Below are positions 10,862 to 22,620 of a stretch of DNA of 64,000 bases, one piece after another. Made by a program: the position numbers and the translations under genes. The DNA lies in contig CM072525.1 in NCBI GenBank assembly GCA_036898135.1, positions 50,475,515 through 50,539,514 of the forward strand. Direction: 5' to 3'. The stretch is from Oncomelania hupensis (lineage: Eukaryota; Mollusca; Gastropoda; Littorinimorpha; Pomatiopsidae). The notes below the pieces were generated by a model, which made no database searches, had not been told where the DNA came from, and was given only the letters and a program-made list of their open reading frames with translations. Positions within the stretch are counted from its first letter, which is position 1; each line of letters starts with the position of its first letter.

Positions 10862-11448
10862 ACATTACATTACATTACATTACATGATTATTGCTTTAGG
10901 TCCAGCGGACTCTTCCGAGCCAAATCAGGACCGGACAACCCCTGATCCGCATAAAAGATCTGCTGAAACAACCCTAGTGGTAAAACTGAAAGCTCTCCAC
11001 CAGCAAGTCACTTTACAATAAAGACATCCCACGCAGGGGAAGCTGAGGCTGTACTCTAATTTATCGAACCCCCGTTTACAAAAACAAAATAGTTACAAAC
11101 ATCATTATAAATGATCAACAAAACACATACATATAAAATGCCTACATTGTTAAATAATAACATCATATGAAGCCCTAGTGACCACCTGGTAGAAAGCGTC
11201 CAATATTCCCAAGCTGATCCAACAGACCTCATACACAAATAAGGAGTCTTGTCCCGGAAGAGTTTTCAAGAAAAAAAAAGGTAGATGACTGGTCTAGCTA
11301 AGAAGAAGATATTTTATCAGATTGATAGAACAGAGCAGGAATGAGAAAGAGCAAATGAGAAAGACAGCAACAGTGGGAATTTAAAGCACTAAATTTCCAG
11401 AAAGTGGGGATACTATTTATACTGAAACTCCCGGCACACCAACGGGGG
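10862..11448 (-). mobile_element. REP-T copy 2 with 13-bp target-site duplication
   Basis: A 587-bp insert flanked by the perfect 13-bp direct repeat TTCAAGACCTGTT (10849-10861 and 11449-11461). In sense (minus) orientation it begins near CGGGAGTTTCAGTATAAATAG and ends in GGTCCAGCGGACT-type sequence (reverse) followed by a (TGTAA)n tail. A variable-length duplication and a short tandem 3' tail are hallmarks of target-primed reverse transcription, as in LINEs and SINEs. Confidence 0.85.
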
Positions 11449-11811
11449 TTCAAGACCTGTTGTAACATCACCATACAATTCAGTTTTTAAATTCATTGGG
11501 AACAAAATTTTGTAAAAATATTTCTTGCTCATGTAATTGTGCTTTTCAATGGTTCACATTATTTTTAACTGTGATGTCTGACTTTTTACTACCAATGGAA
11601 ATGAAAAACATTTAAGTTACTAAGTGACGTAACTTTTTGCAATCTCTAGTTCATTTCCCTGGATAAACCATTTTTAACTCTTCCCAAGAAATCACCCATG
11701 TCTAAAAACCACGACTTTACTCTTATCAATGTTGATAGTCAGCCCAAAGTCCTGGCACATTTGATTAACTATGTCTAGTTGAGTTTGCAATTCTGCTGGT
11801 GAACAAGACAG

Positions 11812-12427
11812 TTATTCATTGCTTACAGGGTCCGGCGGACTGCTAAGAGCCAAAAATGGATAACAAAATCAGGACCACAACTTGGTTCAAAGAGGACTCA
11901 CCCATGATCCGTATAAAAGATCTGCTGAAACAAACCTAGTGGTAACACTGAAGGCACTCCACCTGCCGGTCACTTTATAATAACGGCATCCCACGCAGGG
12001 GACGCTGAGGCTATCCTCTAATTTATCGAACCCCCGTTTACAAAAACAAAATAGAATATAAACATCATAAAATATCAACAAAACACATATATATAAAACA
12101 CATATAAATGGCTACATTGCTAAATAACAACATCATAGGAAACCCTAGTGACCATTTGGCAGAAAGCGTCCAATATTCCCAAGATGACCCAACAGACCTC
12201 ATACACAAATGAGGAGTTTTGGAAGAGTTTTCAAGAAAAAAGATAAGGGACTGGTCTAGCGAAGAAGAAGATAGTATAGTAGATTGATATACCATAGTAA
12301 GAATGAGAAAGAACAAAGGAGAATGACAGCGACAGTGAGAATGTAAAACACTAAATTTTCAGAAAGTGGGGAAACTATTTATACAGAAACTCCCGGGGGT
12401 GGGTTGGTGGTGGGTGTGTGTGTGTTT
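11812..12427 (-). mobile_element. REP-T copy 3 with 11-bp target-site duplication
   Basis: A 616-bp insert flanked by the perfect 11-bp direct repeat GAACAAGACAG (11801-11811 and 12428-12438). The sense strand is minus, with its 3' end at 11812 (CTGTAAGCAATGAATAAC in sense). The 5' side includes a GT-rich stretch near 12410-12427 and CCCGGGAGTTTCTGTATAAA. The host sequence on both sides is LINE-C, so the insertion postdates LINE-C. Confidence 0.85.
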
Positions 12428-13133
12428 GAACAAGACAGCAAAGCCAAGTCAGCAAAGAGCAATATGAAAGCTCAACAAGACCAGGCACGAGTCTCCAAGC
12501 CTGCTCTGGTCAGCAACTCTTGATGCTAGCTCGTTATTTGTCACCTAGAGCATTGTGGGGCTTAAAATACAGCCTTTCTTTAACCCCCGAGGGCACTCAA
12601 ATGTTTCCGTAAGTTCATTAATTACACAAACACAAGCGAGAACTGATTGGTACATTGATCGGATTCCCTTTACGAATTTGGATAAAGAACCACTTCTACA
12701 TTGCAATACAAGTTTCTTTCTCAATTGTTTCAAACGCCTTCTTCAAATCGAATAAAGCTACATACAGTTTGCCTCCATTTTTGGTCAGATACTTCTGAGT
12801 AGCAGCATATAGTGTAAATACATGGTTTACGATGGAGTACCATCTTCAAAACCCTGTGTTTTGTTAATTTTATTAATTGCTTCGAGCCATGTATAAAGTG
12901 GTTTAAAATTGATGTTTAACACTTCCCTAAAAAATCAGCAGTGGTATATCTCTGTAAATGTCTGGTATTTCTAGGTCACATTTTTTAAAAAATAGCTACT
13001 ATGATACGTTTAGTACATACCTCAGGATAATGACCACTAGGGAATATTTAATTGAAGAGTTCGACCAAAACGTGAAACACAACGTCTCCACCACACTTCA
13101 ACATTTCAGATTGAATGCCGTCGCAAACAAAAG

Positions 13134-13136
<3 letters not shown>

Positions 13137-13180
<44 letters not shown>

Positions 13181-13206
13181 GAGAGAGACAGACAGACAGA
13201 CAGAGA
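13137..13206. repeat. (GA)n microsatellite
   Basis: GAGA repeats with CAGA interruptions. The flanking 12961-14430 holds no supportable gene. A GC-rich patch with CCGCGGCCGCGG lies near 13576-13590, and reading frames across 13500-13740 show no recognisable domain. Confidence 0.9.
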
Positions 13207-14441
13207 AATTGTTATCAAAAAGCAGGAAAGACAGAAAGACATTCAAAACAATGAAGAAGACAACAGATTGCTATAAATACAAATCAAACACTCACTCCTT
13301 CCCTCAATGCCTTGGTCCTCTTCGCCCATGGTGCTGACCCGTGGTGATGTCCTTGACTTGGCCCTCAGCTCCGTCGGTCCGGTGGTGGTGCTGGAACTTA
13401 GAACAGAAGATTAGGAGGTGCATATAGCGTAACATCATTCTCTCCCTCGTTCATAGCCACATCAATGTAGAGATCTCAAAGTAGGTGCACCTACTTTACG
13501 CGAAATCAAAACATTGATGACTCTCTCTCACGCACCCAACCCTTTCCCCTTCCTCCCTCCCTTCCCGTCCCCTCCTCCGCGGCCGCGGCGTTCCGTCCTC
13601 GGCTGGCTGTTCTCTTCGTGGTGTTGTGGTCCTCGGGGCCTACTGAAAAGTGGAAAGGCAGAATTAGCGACTCGTGGAGGCCAGGACGCCTACTCCTGTC
13701 ACAGATACGTGAGTATCTGCCCACTGCCCGCTAATTTCTAGGGAATGGGAGGAATCAAGAGCCCGAGGAGGGTGAGGCCTACCCTGGCCCTTTATTCCTG
13801 GTTTGTAAGAACTAACATCGCAAGTCCTAAGTGAACTTTGATGTCAACCCTTACAGGGAGTCACCCTAACACTACACCATTTACCAACACCACACCATTT
13901 TCCTAAAATACTATGAAAGGAAAATACTAAACCGACATTTTTTCTCCACTGAAGTCCTGAGCCGTTGTCGCGTCGTCGACTCCTGGCCTTGCGCTGACTG
14001 AATGATGCAAAAAAACCACAGTTCACTTAGCCTACAGTTTACACTGTGGCATTATGGGAAAATGTGTGAACTCGATCTCACTAAACACTAAGTTGTTGTA
14101 ACTACCACTGTTGTGTGATGGCAAAATAAAGTAAGATCAGTGACACAATGTAGAGAAACTGACATTTTTAGTAGGCCAATCAGTTACTTTCTTTGTGTTT
14201 TTATGACTTTTTTTTTGGTCTGGATCATGCACTATAGAGGCATTCGTCTCGACGTATCATCTTTGAGCATATAAACAAATATGACAAAATGGACTTACAC
14301 TGTTTTATCACAGCATGGCAGATCAGAACAGTAAATAGATAACGACTTCATTTTGCAGAAAGCACTGAAAAGCAAAAAGTTGCAATGCTTTTTGTCAGGA
14401 AAAATGCAATTCCAAGGCAAAATCCTATGTATTTGAGTCTA

Positions 14442-15240
14442 TGACGGCCTACTAGCGCCAAAACCTGATAATTACAAATATCATGAGATTATTACAAATA
14501 TCATGAAATATTTACAATTATCAATGGATAATTACAATTACCATTGAAAAATTATAAAATATTCGCTTAATCATGTTTAATTTTCAGTTTTGGCTTTAGC
14601 AATCCGCCTGGAAATGCGCCAAAACCGAAAATTGTAATTATCACATATTAATTACAATGTTCAGTTCATAATTACATTTTTTTACATGATCATGCTTAAT
14701 TCTGACTATGGCGGCTTACTAGCGCTAAAACGTGTATTTACAGGTATTAGTAATAACAGTAATTAACACGTGTTTTGTATATTTCACATTATGACGGCCT
14801 ACTAGTGCCAAAACCTGATAATTACAAATATCATGTGATAATTACAAATATAAACGACATCGACATATATACAATTCACGCGCGTAAAAATTGTTATTAT
14901 CAAGTGAAAATTACAATTTTCGGTTTTGGCCTATTTCCAGACGGATTGCTAGAGCCAAAATTGAAAAAATTACACATGATCACGCAAAGATATTTGTAAT
15001 GTTTGAATGATAATTGTAATTAACTCTTGATAATTGTAATTTTCCTATGGTATTTGTATTTATCTCATAATATGTGTAATTATCAAGTTTTGGCGATATA
15101 TAGGAAGGCGTGGCAAATACTGATAATAATTAATTAACACTGTAGATTACCGGCATCTCTGTAATTTACACAGAACACGTGTTAATTTCAATTATCTCGT
15201 GCTAATGGTAACTCTCGGTTTTGACGATAGTAGGCCGTCA
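14442..15240. mobile_element. TA-flanked foldback element rich in TAATTAC repeats
   Basis: About 799 bp bounded by inverted ends: TGACGGCCTACTAGCGCCAA at the left and a matching complement ending TAGTAGGCCGTCA at 15240. TA lies immediately outside both ends (14440-14441 and 15241-15242), a candidate TA duplication. The terminal motif recurs inside (near 14704 and 14793, forward; CGGTTTTGGC and GCAATCCGCCTGG types in reverse near 14590 and 14915). Between them are many AATTAC/GTAATT words on both strands, so the single strand could fold repeatedly. No transposase ORF is present. It best fits a non-autonomous foldback or mariner-like MITE, possibly with a nested copy. Confidence 0.65.
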
Positions 15241-15304
15241 TATGATTCATGTTGGCAATGAAGTAGGCCTATGTTGACTTAAAACATGAACGGGATAGTA
15301 AGTC

Positions 15305-15474
15305 TTTCTCTTTCCACTCTTTTTTTTTTTTTTGTCTCTTCCTTCTTCATCCCCCTTCCCTTTCCACTCTCACACACACAGCCATACTCGCACGGGGTCG
15401 TAGTGAATGAAATGAACGCTCTGCATGTCTGTCTGCCGCTCTCTGTCTCTGTATCTCCTCAATCTCCCTCTTTG

Positions 15475-15519
<45 letters not shown>

Positions 15520-15626
15520 CTCTGTCTCTCTTTGTCACTCTATTCTCTGAACATTCTCTGTCTCTCTCGCTGTATCTTCTGTCTCTCTTTGTTGCTAACT
15601 CTCTTTCTCTTTCTCTTTCTCTGTCG

Positions 15627-15685
<59 letters not shown>
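15305..15685. repeat. CT-rich low-complexity block
   Basis: A pyrimidine-rich stretch with pure (CT)n at about 15476-15514 and 15630-15684, and CTCT/TTTCTC variants between. Serine/leucine ORFs here are artefacts. Confidence 0.9.
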
Positions 15686-15870
15686 GTGGTTTGTGGTTTG
15701 TTAATAGTATGAATGTGAGTGTGAGTGAGTGCGAATAGTTTGATGTATCAATTTTTGGAGCAAGTTTTAATTATTAACGTTAATGGTATTGTTAAAGTAT
15801 ACAAAGTTAAATGACGTGTTGTAAGACTATGCTTAAAACCTTAATCCCATTTGATTACAATTTTTAACAT

Positions 15871-16029
<159 letters not shown>

Positions 16030-18430
16030 CTATTTCTTGTGTATCATGAGTCGCGTAATCGTCATTTTACATCTATGGAGTTTTTATCTTCAGACGTCCA
16101 TGAATGAAACCTCACTGGCCAACTATAGCGTAGGGCAGACGAATGCCTGCGTCACACGCACACACTGCGTAGCCGAGATTAGCCGAGACGAGTGGCGAAC
16201 GTATGACTCAGCCACGCAGTGTGAATATGGGTGTCATTGCACTTCAACCAGTTGTATAGTTTAATTTTTTATACACACACACACACCCACACCCACCCAC
16301 CCCCCCCCCCCCCACACACACACACACATTCGTTTCCCTTCTCTCTCCCCCCCACCCCTTCCCAAATACTTTAAATGCCCCTATGGCATACACCCTTTTA
16401 ATTAATATTTTGTTGATCTTTAGTATACTAGGGTTCTGTCTCTTGCACATTTGTATGCATTCAATGATGTCAAATTCTGTATTTATTTGGATTTTGAAAA
16501 GCTTAGCGTAGTTGTGGGGCCCAGTTACCCTATTGACCAGTGATGTAGGCTTGCTATGACTGACATAGATCTTTTACTTTCTGAGGACGTCATATTGTAT
16601 CACCCTCGATCATGCCCGCTTCCATCCTATTGTAAATAATATCTTTGCATTCAGAATGGGTGAGGAATGGCCGACAATATTTAGGCTTGAATTAGCAAAA
16701 TGCAAAAAATGACTGTAGACCTAGTAATCGTTTGTCCAGTTTTTAAGAGCATATAGAAGCAGAATGTGGAGTTGTTTTTATTTCACAATGCACACATCTG
16801 TAAGTCCACCAGTAATTTATTCTTTAAATTTTTTATTTTTTTATCAGGGTCTTCTTGCAGTCCACTAAAAGCAGGACCAGGTTAGGTTGTAATAATACTA
16901 AATAATAATATGGATATTTATATAGCGCTTTTTCCTATTAAAAATATGTTCAAAGCACAATTCTCCCACATTCGCACTCCATCCATATATACATATATAT
17001 ATGACAACTATACATGCGAGATAGGAATCTACTCATACTAAAATACAGATGTATATTTACAAAAACAAAAACTTGAGAATTGCATATGAAACAATCATAT
17101 TAATAATATAATGCAAAAAAAAGAATACATAACTTTGTGTAAATAGAAAGTGACAATCTTACATCATCACATTCACATTCCTCCGCCCACCTTCCACATA
17201 CGTCTCTCTGCACCACCAACCCCACCTCCTCCCAAAAGTCTTATCCTCCCAAAGCAGAGGAATTAGTTCCATTATGAAACACAGGCTTTTGAAGGCAGCA
17301 ATAAAACAACATAAACATGTGCATATTTCTATCAATACTGCCAGGTGTTATGCTAACCTACCTCTTTTACTTTTAAAACCACCAGCATATCACCGCCCTG
17401 ACTTAATTCTGCAGTAATTCAAGTTTTGGGTATTTCTCAAAACTGTTCACACGGGAGGATTATAATCCAGATTTTATATTTTAAAAATCCACAAACCAAC
17501 CAAGGAAAAAAAACACAACAGAACATGATTTAAATCCCCTCAGTATCAACAACAACAGCAGCAACAGCTGCAACAACAACAACAACAACAAGAGCAATAA
17601 CATCAACCAAACACAGAAAATAAAAATAAAACAAAACTACTTCAATCTAAAGTTTGGATATTAATTGATATATTAATTTGTTTGTATGCTTATTAATTGC
17701 ATCAAGGTTGTTCTAAAAATAGCACCGCCTCAGGCACAGTTGTTTGTTTACAAAACAAAGGTAGAAGACGCCTAAAATTCCAAGCTTACCGGTCGGTTTG
17801 ACCAACGATTACCCATTATATTATCTTTTAAATGTAATAGCAATGCAATTTCTCAAGTAAACTCTGCCTCAAAAATGAATGAACATCATGCCCTTTAATA
17901 GAAATGTATAGAAATTGTAGGCCAATATTATATAATACTGCTCTATAGAACTATACAGTGTATTTGTTGTACAACATGTTGGCGTTTTCCCACACTGGTT
18001 GAACATTTCCCGTCAAACTGTCCCTTTACATACATGTAGCGAAATACCTTTTAATTCCTAGGGAAGGGGAGAGGGGGGTGGGGTTTATCTCCTTCAGTGT
18101 TTAAACGTTTCTTCCCCCAAAATTAATATGAATAACGGTACAGATGTCTTGTTGGCTGAATTCGAACCCAGGGCTGAGACCTTCTTGTCTCTCTACATCT
18201 TTGTGCGACGTTGGTGGCATAGATAGGCAGAATGATGCTGGTCGTAAAAGTCAGCTTGTTGCCGCCAAAGCCAAACTTGTGTAGGCATTGGTGTTCACCG
18301 AAGCTGCCAAACCTGCAATCAGACGCAACTTTTACTGGCGACCGCTAAACATTACAGAAGAGTCAGAGGAATGGATGAGAGCGCGCATGGGGGCCTGCTA
18401 TCACAGTTGGGTGGGACGCCGGTTTCTTAT
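16030..18430. other. Mostly unique intergenic DNA
   Basis: No convincing gene. Contents include a small Cys-containing ORF with an acceptor-like TTTTTATCTTCAG just upstream (ORF 16100-16264), a CA/C-rich stretch at 16275-16330, and a retroelement-like 3' end (TTTATATAGCGCTTTTTCC, near 16917). There is also a CAA/CAG-rich patch at 17550-17600 and a TTCGAACCC word near 18161 that may be a decayed tRNA-like B box in reverse. The TTTTCTCCTGGTACTCCGG phrase near 18485-18505 resembles the SINE-Leu body. Confidence 0.5.
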
Positions 18431-18561
18431 GCCCAGGGTTGCAGGAGCGAACTAATGTGCCAGACTTTTTGAGGTCACCGAGGGTTTTCTCCTGGTACTC
18501 CGGTTTTCTCCCTGCATTCAATAAAGGTATTGTTTCCCTTTCTTCTATCCTTCCTTCATTC

Positions 18562-18650
18562 CTTCCATCTTCTTGTTCTTGTTCTTGTTCTTGTTGTTCT
18601 TGTTGTTCTTGTTCTTGTTCTTCTTCTTGTTCTTCTTCTTGTTCTTGTTC

Positions 18651-18700
<50 letters not shown>

Positions 18701-18775
18701 CTTCTTCTTCTTCTTCTTCTTCTTCTTCTTCTTCTTCTTCTTCTTCTTCTTCTTCGTCTTCTTCTTCTTCTATGT
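18562..18775. repeat. Compound (TTG/TTC)n trinucleotide array
   Basis: Mixed TTC/TTG units, then pure (TTG)n at about 18650-18700, then (TTC)n to about 18768 with single TCG interruptions. Both strands stay open in all frames because of the 3-bp period; no protein is implied. Confidence 0.95.
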
Positions 18776-18842
18776 ATTAGATGCAGTCAATTTAAAATTT
18801 CAAAACAATTAATTCTAATTTCCTTTCCGTCTTCTAATAGCG

Positions 18843-19143
18843 GTGCGGTGTCGGATAGCGCAGTGGTTGGAGCACTCGCTACTGTGTCGCAAGTTAAGCA
18901 CCGTCCAGTGCGGTTAGCACTTGGATGGGTGACCGCAAACCGTGAAGAGACAAATAACAAGGCCCCCAGTTGTCTCAAATGTGACTGAGTACCTACTCTC
19001 TTAAGGGTGGGGAAGGTAAAGCAGCGAGGGAGAGAGATGGGCATCACCCTCATTACGCTGGCCCAAGATAAGTGTGATCTCCAACATCACGCTCCCCTAC
19101 GGCCACAAGGCTATGGGACTACCTTTACCTTTACCTTACCTAC
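18843..19143 (+). mobile_element. SINE-5S copy A: tRNA-like head plus 5S rRNA-derived segment
   Basis: A SINE of about 300 bp with a perfect 12-bp target-site duplication CTTCTAATAGCG (18831-18842 and 19144-19155). Near the 5' end TAGCGCAGTGG (18856-18866) fits the Pol III A box of tRNA genes. At 18891-18936, AAGTTAAGCACCG and GGTTAGCACTTGGATGGG then TGACCGC closely follow the internal control region (A box to C box) of animal 5S rRNA. A unique body follows (CACCCTCATTACGCTGGCCC), and the 3' end is a (TTTACC)n tail. Retroposition by a LINE partner is inferred from the duplication and tail. Confidence 0.88.
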
Positions 19144-19820
19144 CTTCTAATAGCGATTTCGTTGCCTTTGCACCACGTGTTTTAAATTGAGTGATGAATG
19201 TAAATTATTTTTGTCGTGTATGTGAATGTATGTGTGTAACAAGTGAGCGTGTATGTTGGTACAGATCGCCGCGCTTTCAACCTGGTTGGTTATTGAGATG
19301 AGAGCAGGACGGGGGAAAGAGCGTATATAGCATCCAGTATTCGTATTAATATTAGTATTAGTAGTATAAGTTTGGAATTAAGAGGGTAGGGAACGGTATA
19401 GGGTGGTCGATGCATGCAGCCTAACACGCCTGACTCTCAAGATCTATCTCATCTTCTTTCTCGCAGTCTCAGCTACGCTGTACGGCTTTAGCTGGCTACT
19501 TGCCTCAAAGTCACGCTGTACATTTTATAAAACGGCAGATGGGAGGAGAAATTAACAGAACGCGGCTTCATTTTGTAGGGTAGTAAACTACTCTTCACGG
19601 GTTGTGAGGGATGGTATGAATTTTAATCTCTTCGGGGTTTTGCATATTTTATTTTACAATTTCCGCGCTCTGTCTCTCTGTCCCTGACTCCGTGTCTGTC
19701 TCTGTCTCTGTCTCTGTTGTAGTTGCCAAGTTGTAAGATTAAGATATGCCTACAATCTTTATCCGATTAAAATTTAAACTTCCAACTTCTATCTATGTCT
19801 CTCTCGATCTCTCTGTCCCT

Positions 19821-19823
19821 CCC

Positions 19824-19869
<46 letters not shown>

Positions 19870-19870
19870 T
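19821..19870. repeat. (CT)n microsatellite
   Basis: CT repeat in a wider CT/CCTCC-rich tract (about 19796-19915). The neighbouring 19156-20540 contains no supportable gene; a GA/GGGA-rich purine tract lies at 20240-20360. Confidence 0.9.
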
Positions 19871-20564
19871 CTCCTCCTTTATCTTCTCTTCTCTCTCGCT
19901 CTCTTCCCTCCCCATACCTCCTAATTGTTCTCCTGCTGCCATCTATGGGTGAAATTCGTTGGGTTTGGATTAGAATACAAAAATATGGAAGCAAGTACGG
20001 AAAGTGGTGTGACATGCATTTTTCATTCGCCTAGTCATATTATATAAAAGGATACTTGCATATTGAAAATTATTATTTTCATTTAGTTTAGTTCGACGTA
20101 ATAGGTATATTTGTGTTAGATATTTCTGTATTTCTTTAGATCTGCTTTTCTTTTCTTTCTTTTTTTTTTGGTGTGAAATCTATTTATGCAGGATAGTATG
20201 TGTGCTTGCGTGTGTTTGTGCTTTATCTCGCACGCCACAGAGAGGTGAGTGGTGTGAGGGAGAGAGGGAGTGAGGAGCGAACGAGAGAGAGGGGGAGGAA
20301 AGGAGGAAGCGGGAGGGGGAGGGGAGAGAGGGAGAAGGGAGTGGGGGTGGGGGTGGGGCGTCGGACAGCAAACTCATTTGTATTTATACGTGAACGAATC
20401 TGTTGTTGAATGCGTTTTGTGTATGCACGCTCTCTTTCAAACAAAAAAAAAACAAAAACAAAAAACTTTATAATAAAAATATATATATATATTTCGTGTA
20501 ATCGCTTGTGTAAACATGGGACTACCGAGTACTCGATTTTTACCGATTTAGTGTTGTTGTTCCT

Positions 20565-21300
20565 TTATTGACATTTTATTCACACATTTATATCGCTTTT
20601 GTACAATACAACACATCTGTCACACGGGCAATGGTCGATTCAGCCCGATGCTTAAATCTTGTAATTGCTCAGTTTGAGATTAATAAAGTTGTATTGTATT
20701 GTATTGTATTGTATTGTATTGTATTGTATTGTATTGTATTGTATTGTATTGTATTGTATTGTATTGTATTGTATTGTAACTCGATGTTGTTATCCATGCA
20801 GCCCGTTCACTCAACAACAAGGCAGGAGTCGTATAAAGTTTTCCATCTTACTACAACCAAATCGCCTCCCGAAAAATACCTCTCGTAAGCAGACAGTGCA
20901 TTACTTATACAGGCTCTTAACAATGTAGAAAAATTCAGAACATTCCAGAATTACGCAATCAACACCCAATCCCAAAAAAAATTGTCTCCGGAAGTATGCG
21001 CTGTCTTACGTCATATAATGTTCCACAATGCACAAGATACGACTAACTATCGCGAGATAGATCTTGAACATTCCATCTATAATAAATCTATAATAAACAA
21101 GTCCATCCATAATAAATCTATAATAAACAAGTAATTCCACCAAGTTCTCAACCCTGCCACAACAATATCCACCGACGAAAACCATCAACATTATACAAAG
21201 GTTTTTGTTTTAGCAATAGTCCCAGAATCAAATCAAACTTAAATGCACACTATTATTGCATGCTTTGGAAAACTACCGTGCGCGCCTCAATCGTAACATG
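20565..21300 (+). mobile_element. REP-D copy 1, with internal (TTGTA)n expansion
   Basis: A dispersed repeat of about 0.6 kb that also occurs at 35090-35640 and 45695-46315. Shared words, in order, are GGTCGATTCAGC, GTAACTCG, GCCCGTTCACTCAACAACAA, ATAAAGTTTTCC (shared with copy 3), CAATC plus A-run, TTACGTCATA-AATGTTC and, near the end, CGTGCGCGCCTCAATCGTAAC. In this copy the GTGTAACTCG segment is replaced by about 18 units of TTGTA (20688-20778). No coding potential is shared by the copies; the class is unknown. Confidence 0.7.
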
Positions 21301-21751
21301 TTTATTACCTCAAACAAGGAATGGAAAATGGAAAATACATTGTAAGGATTGGTTAGTAGTTATATTGGACGTCATTTGTTTAAATTCTAATTATTTTACA
21401 ATTTTGATTGTTTAATTGTTCATTTTTGTGTACCTTGTTTAATCCCTTTCTCCCTTCATTATGACCATTCCTTATTTGTTTAACATTTTCCCCTGCTCCC
21501 ATCAAGTCTAAAATCACTGAGGTGAACAGACGTTAAATTAAAGAAACAAACAAACAAGGAATGGAAACAAGCGTAGATCTTTATAATTTACATCAAAAGC
21601 ACATTTTAAAATATTTGTGATAAATGAACAAAAATTACAATCAACGATAAACTCATAAAAGATATCCAGTTGAGTTATAAACACATTCGTTGAACCAACT
21701 TTCGCAGTTTATAAAACTTACATCTCATCAATACAACATACAGTATGTGGT

Positions 21752-21808
21752 CCTGATTCGTCTCTAGCAGTCCGCTGGACCCTGTAAGCAATGAATAACT
21801 AAATACAA
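21752..21808 (+). mobile_element. REP-T 3' end fragment
   Basis: Only the last 55 bases of REP-T are present: GTGGTCCTGATTCG, GCAGTCCGCTGGACCCTG and TAAGCAATGAATAACTAAA. Severe 5' truncation is typical of LINE-type retroposition. The sequence from 21320 to 21750 holds no gene. Confidence 0.7.
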
Positions 21809-22049
21809 CACATTGATGCTACTATTATCACAGCTCTCTGTCACAATCACATTTGATCACTATACAAAAGTCAATATCACAGTTTTCATCACATTTTATC
21901 GATTAATTCCATTCATACCGGCATGCATTATCACCTACATAAACCACATGTTATGTCGTCTCCAATTACCTTGGGTTTTAGTAAACGTTAATAAAATATA
22001 TTACTACTACTTCTATTTCATCATCTTTATGCAGCAATTTCTTGGTCCT

Positions 22050-22236
22050 CCTCCTCCTCCTCTTCCTCTTCCTCTTCTTCTTCTTCTTCTTCTTCTTCTT
22101 CTTCTTCTTCATCATCATCATCATCATCATCATATTCATCATCTTCATCTTCTTCTTCTTCTTTTTCTTCATCATCATCATCATCATCATTATCATCTTC
22201 TTCTTCTTCTTCTTCTTCTTCTTCTTCTTTTTCTTC

Positions 22237-22314
<78 letters not shown>

Positions 22315-22548
22315 TTCTTCTTCTTCTTCTTCTTCTTCTTCTTCTTCTTCTTCTTCTTCTTCTTCTTCTTCTGTCTCTTTCCCTTTGTCTGCCCCTTTGT
22401 GTGTGTGTGTGTTTGAGTGTGTGTGTACGTATATGTGTATGTCTCTCTCCGTTTCTCTCTCTGTCTTTCTATGTCTGTCCCTATCTCTGTCTCTCTCTCT
22501 GTCTCTCTCTGTCTGTCTAACTCTCTCTCTATCCTCTCTCTCTCTCTC

Positions 22549-22595
<47 letters not shown>

Positions 22596-22620
22596 CTCTC
22601 TCTCTCTCTCTCTCTCATGC
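22050..22620. repeat. Compound (CTT)n/(CAT)n array and CT-rich tract
   Basis: Blocks of TTC and ATC alternate at 22050-22372, with about 25 uninterrupted ATC units near 22238-22312. GT-rich and then CT-rich simple sequence follows to 22618. The long Leu/His or Phe/Ile ORFs here are translations of the repeat. Confidence 0.95.

Larger units (their letters stand above)
10750..12960 (-). mobile_element. LINE-C relic (minus), split by two REP-T insertions
   Basis: A third LINE, minus strand. RT motif A (YVALFDLKKAFETIEKE) lies at about 12735-12790, LKKGCILSPTM at about 12545-12580, and a thumb-type segment (DFGLTINIDKSKVVVF) at about 11690-11790. The GCILSP motif differs from the QGDP/ISP of LINE-A, so this is a different clade. 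Two REP-T elements interrupt it, each with its own target-site duplication. Stops and frameshifts are present throughout. Confidence 0.75.

Noticed and set aside
10862..12427. REP-T copies as solo LTRs
   Set aside because: Target-site duplications of 11-13 bp and tandem 3' tails do not fit LTR integration (4-6 bp, TG...CA ends).
18891..18936. A functional 5S rRNA gene
   Set aside because: Only the internal control region is similar, both ends differ, and the whole unit has a target-site duplication and two further copies. It is a SINE.
22050..22370. Long reading frames encoding runs of His, Leu, Ile, Phe, Met or Lys at this and the other trinucleotide arrays
   Set aside because: Three-base repeats keep all frames open on both strands. 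There is no flanking coding signal, splice context or domain.
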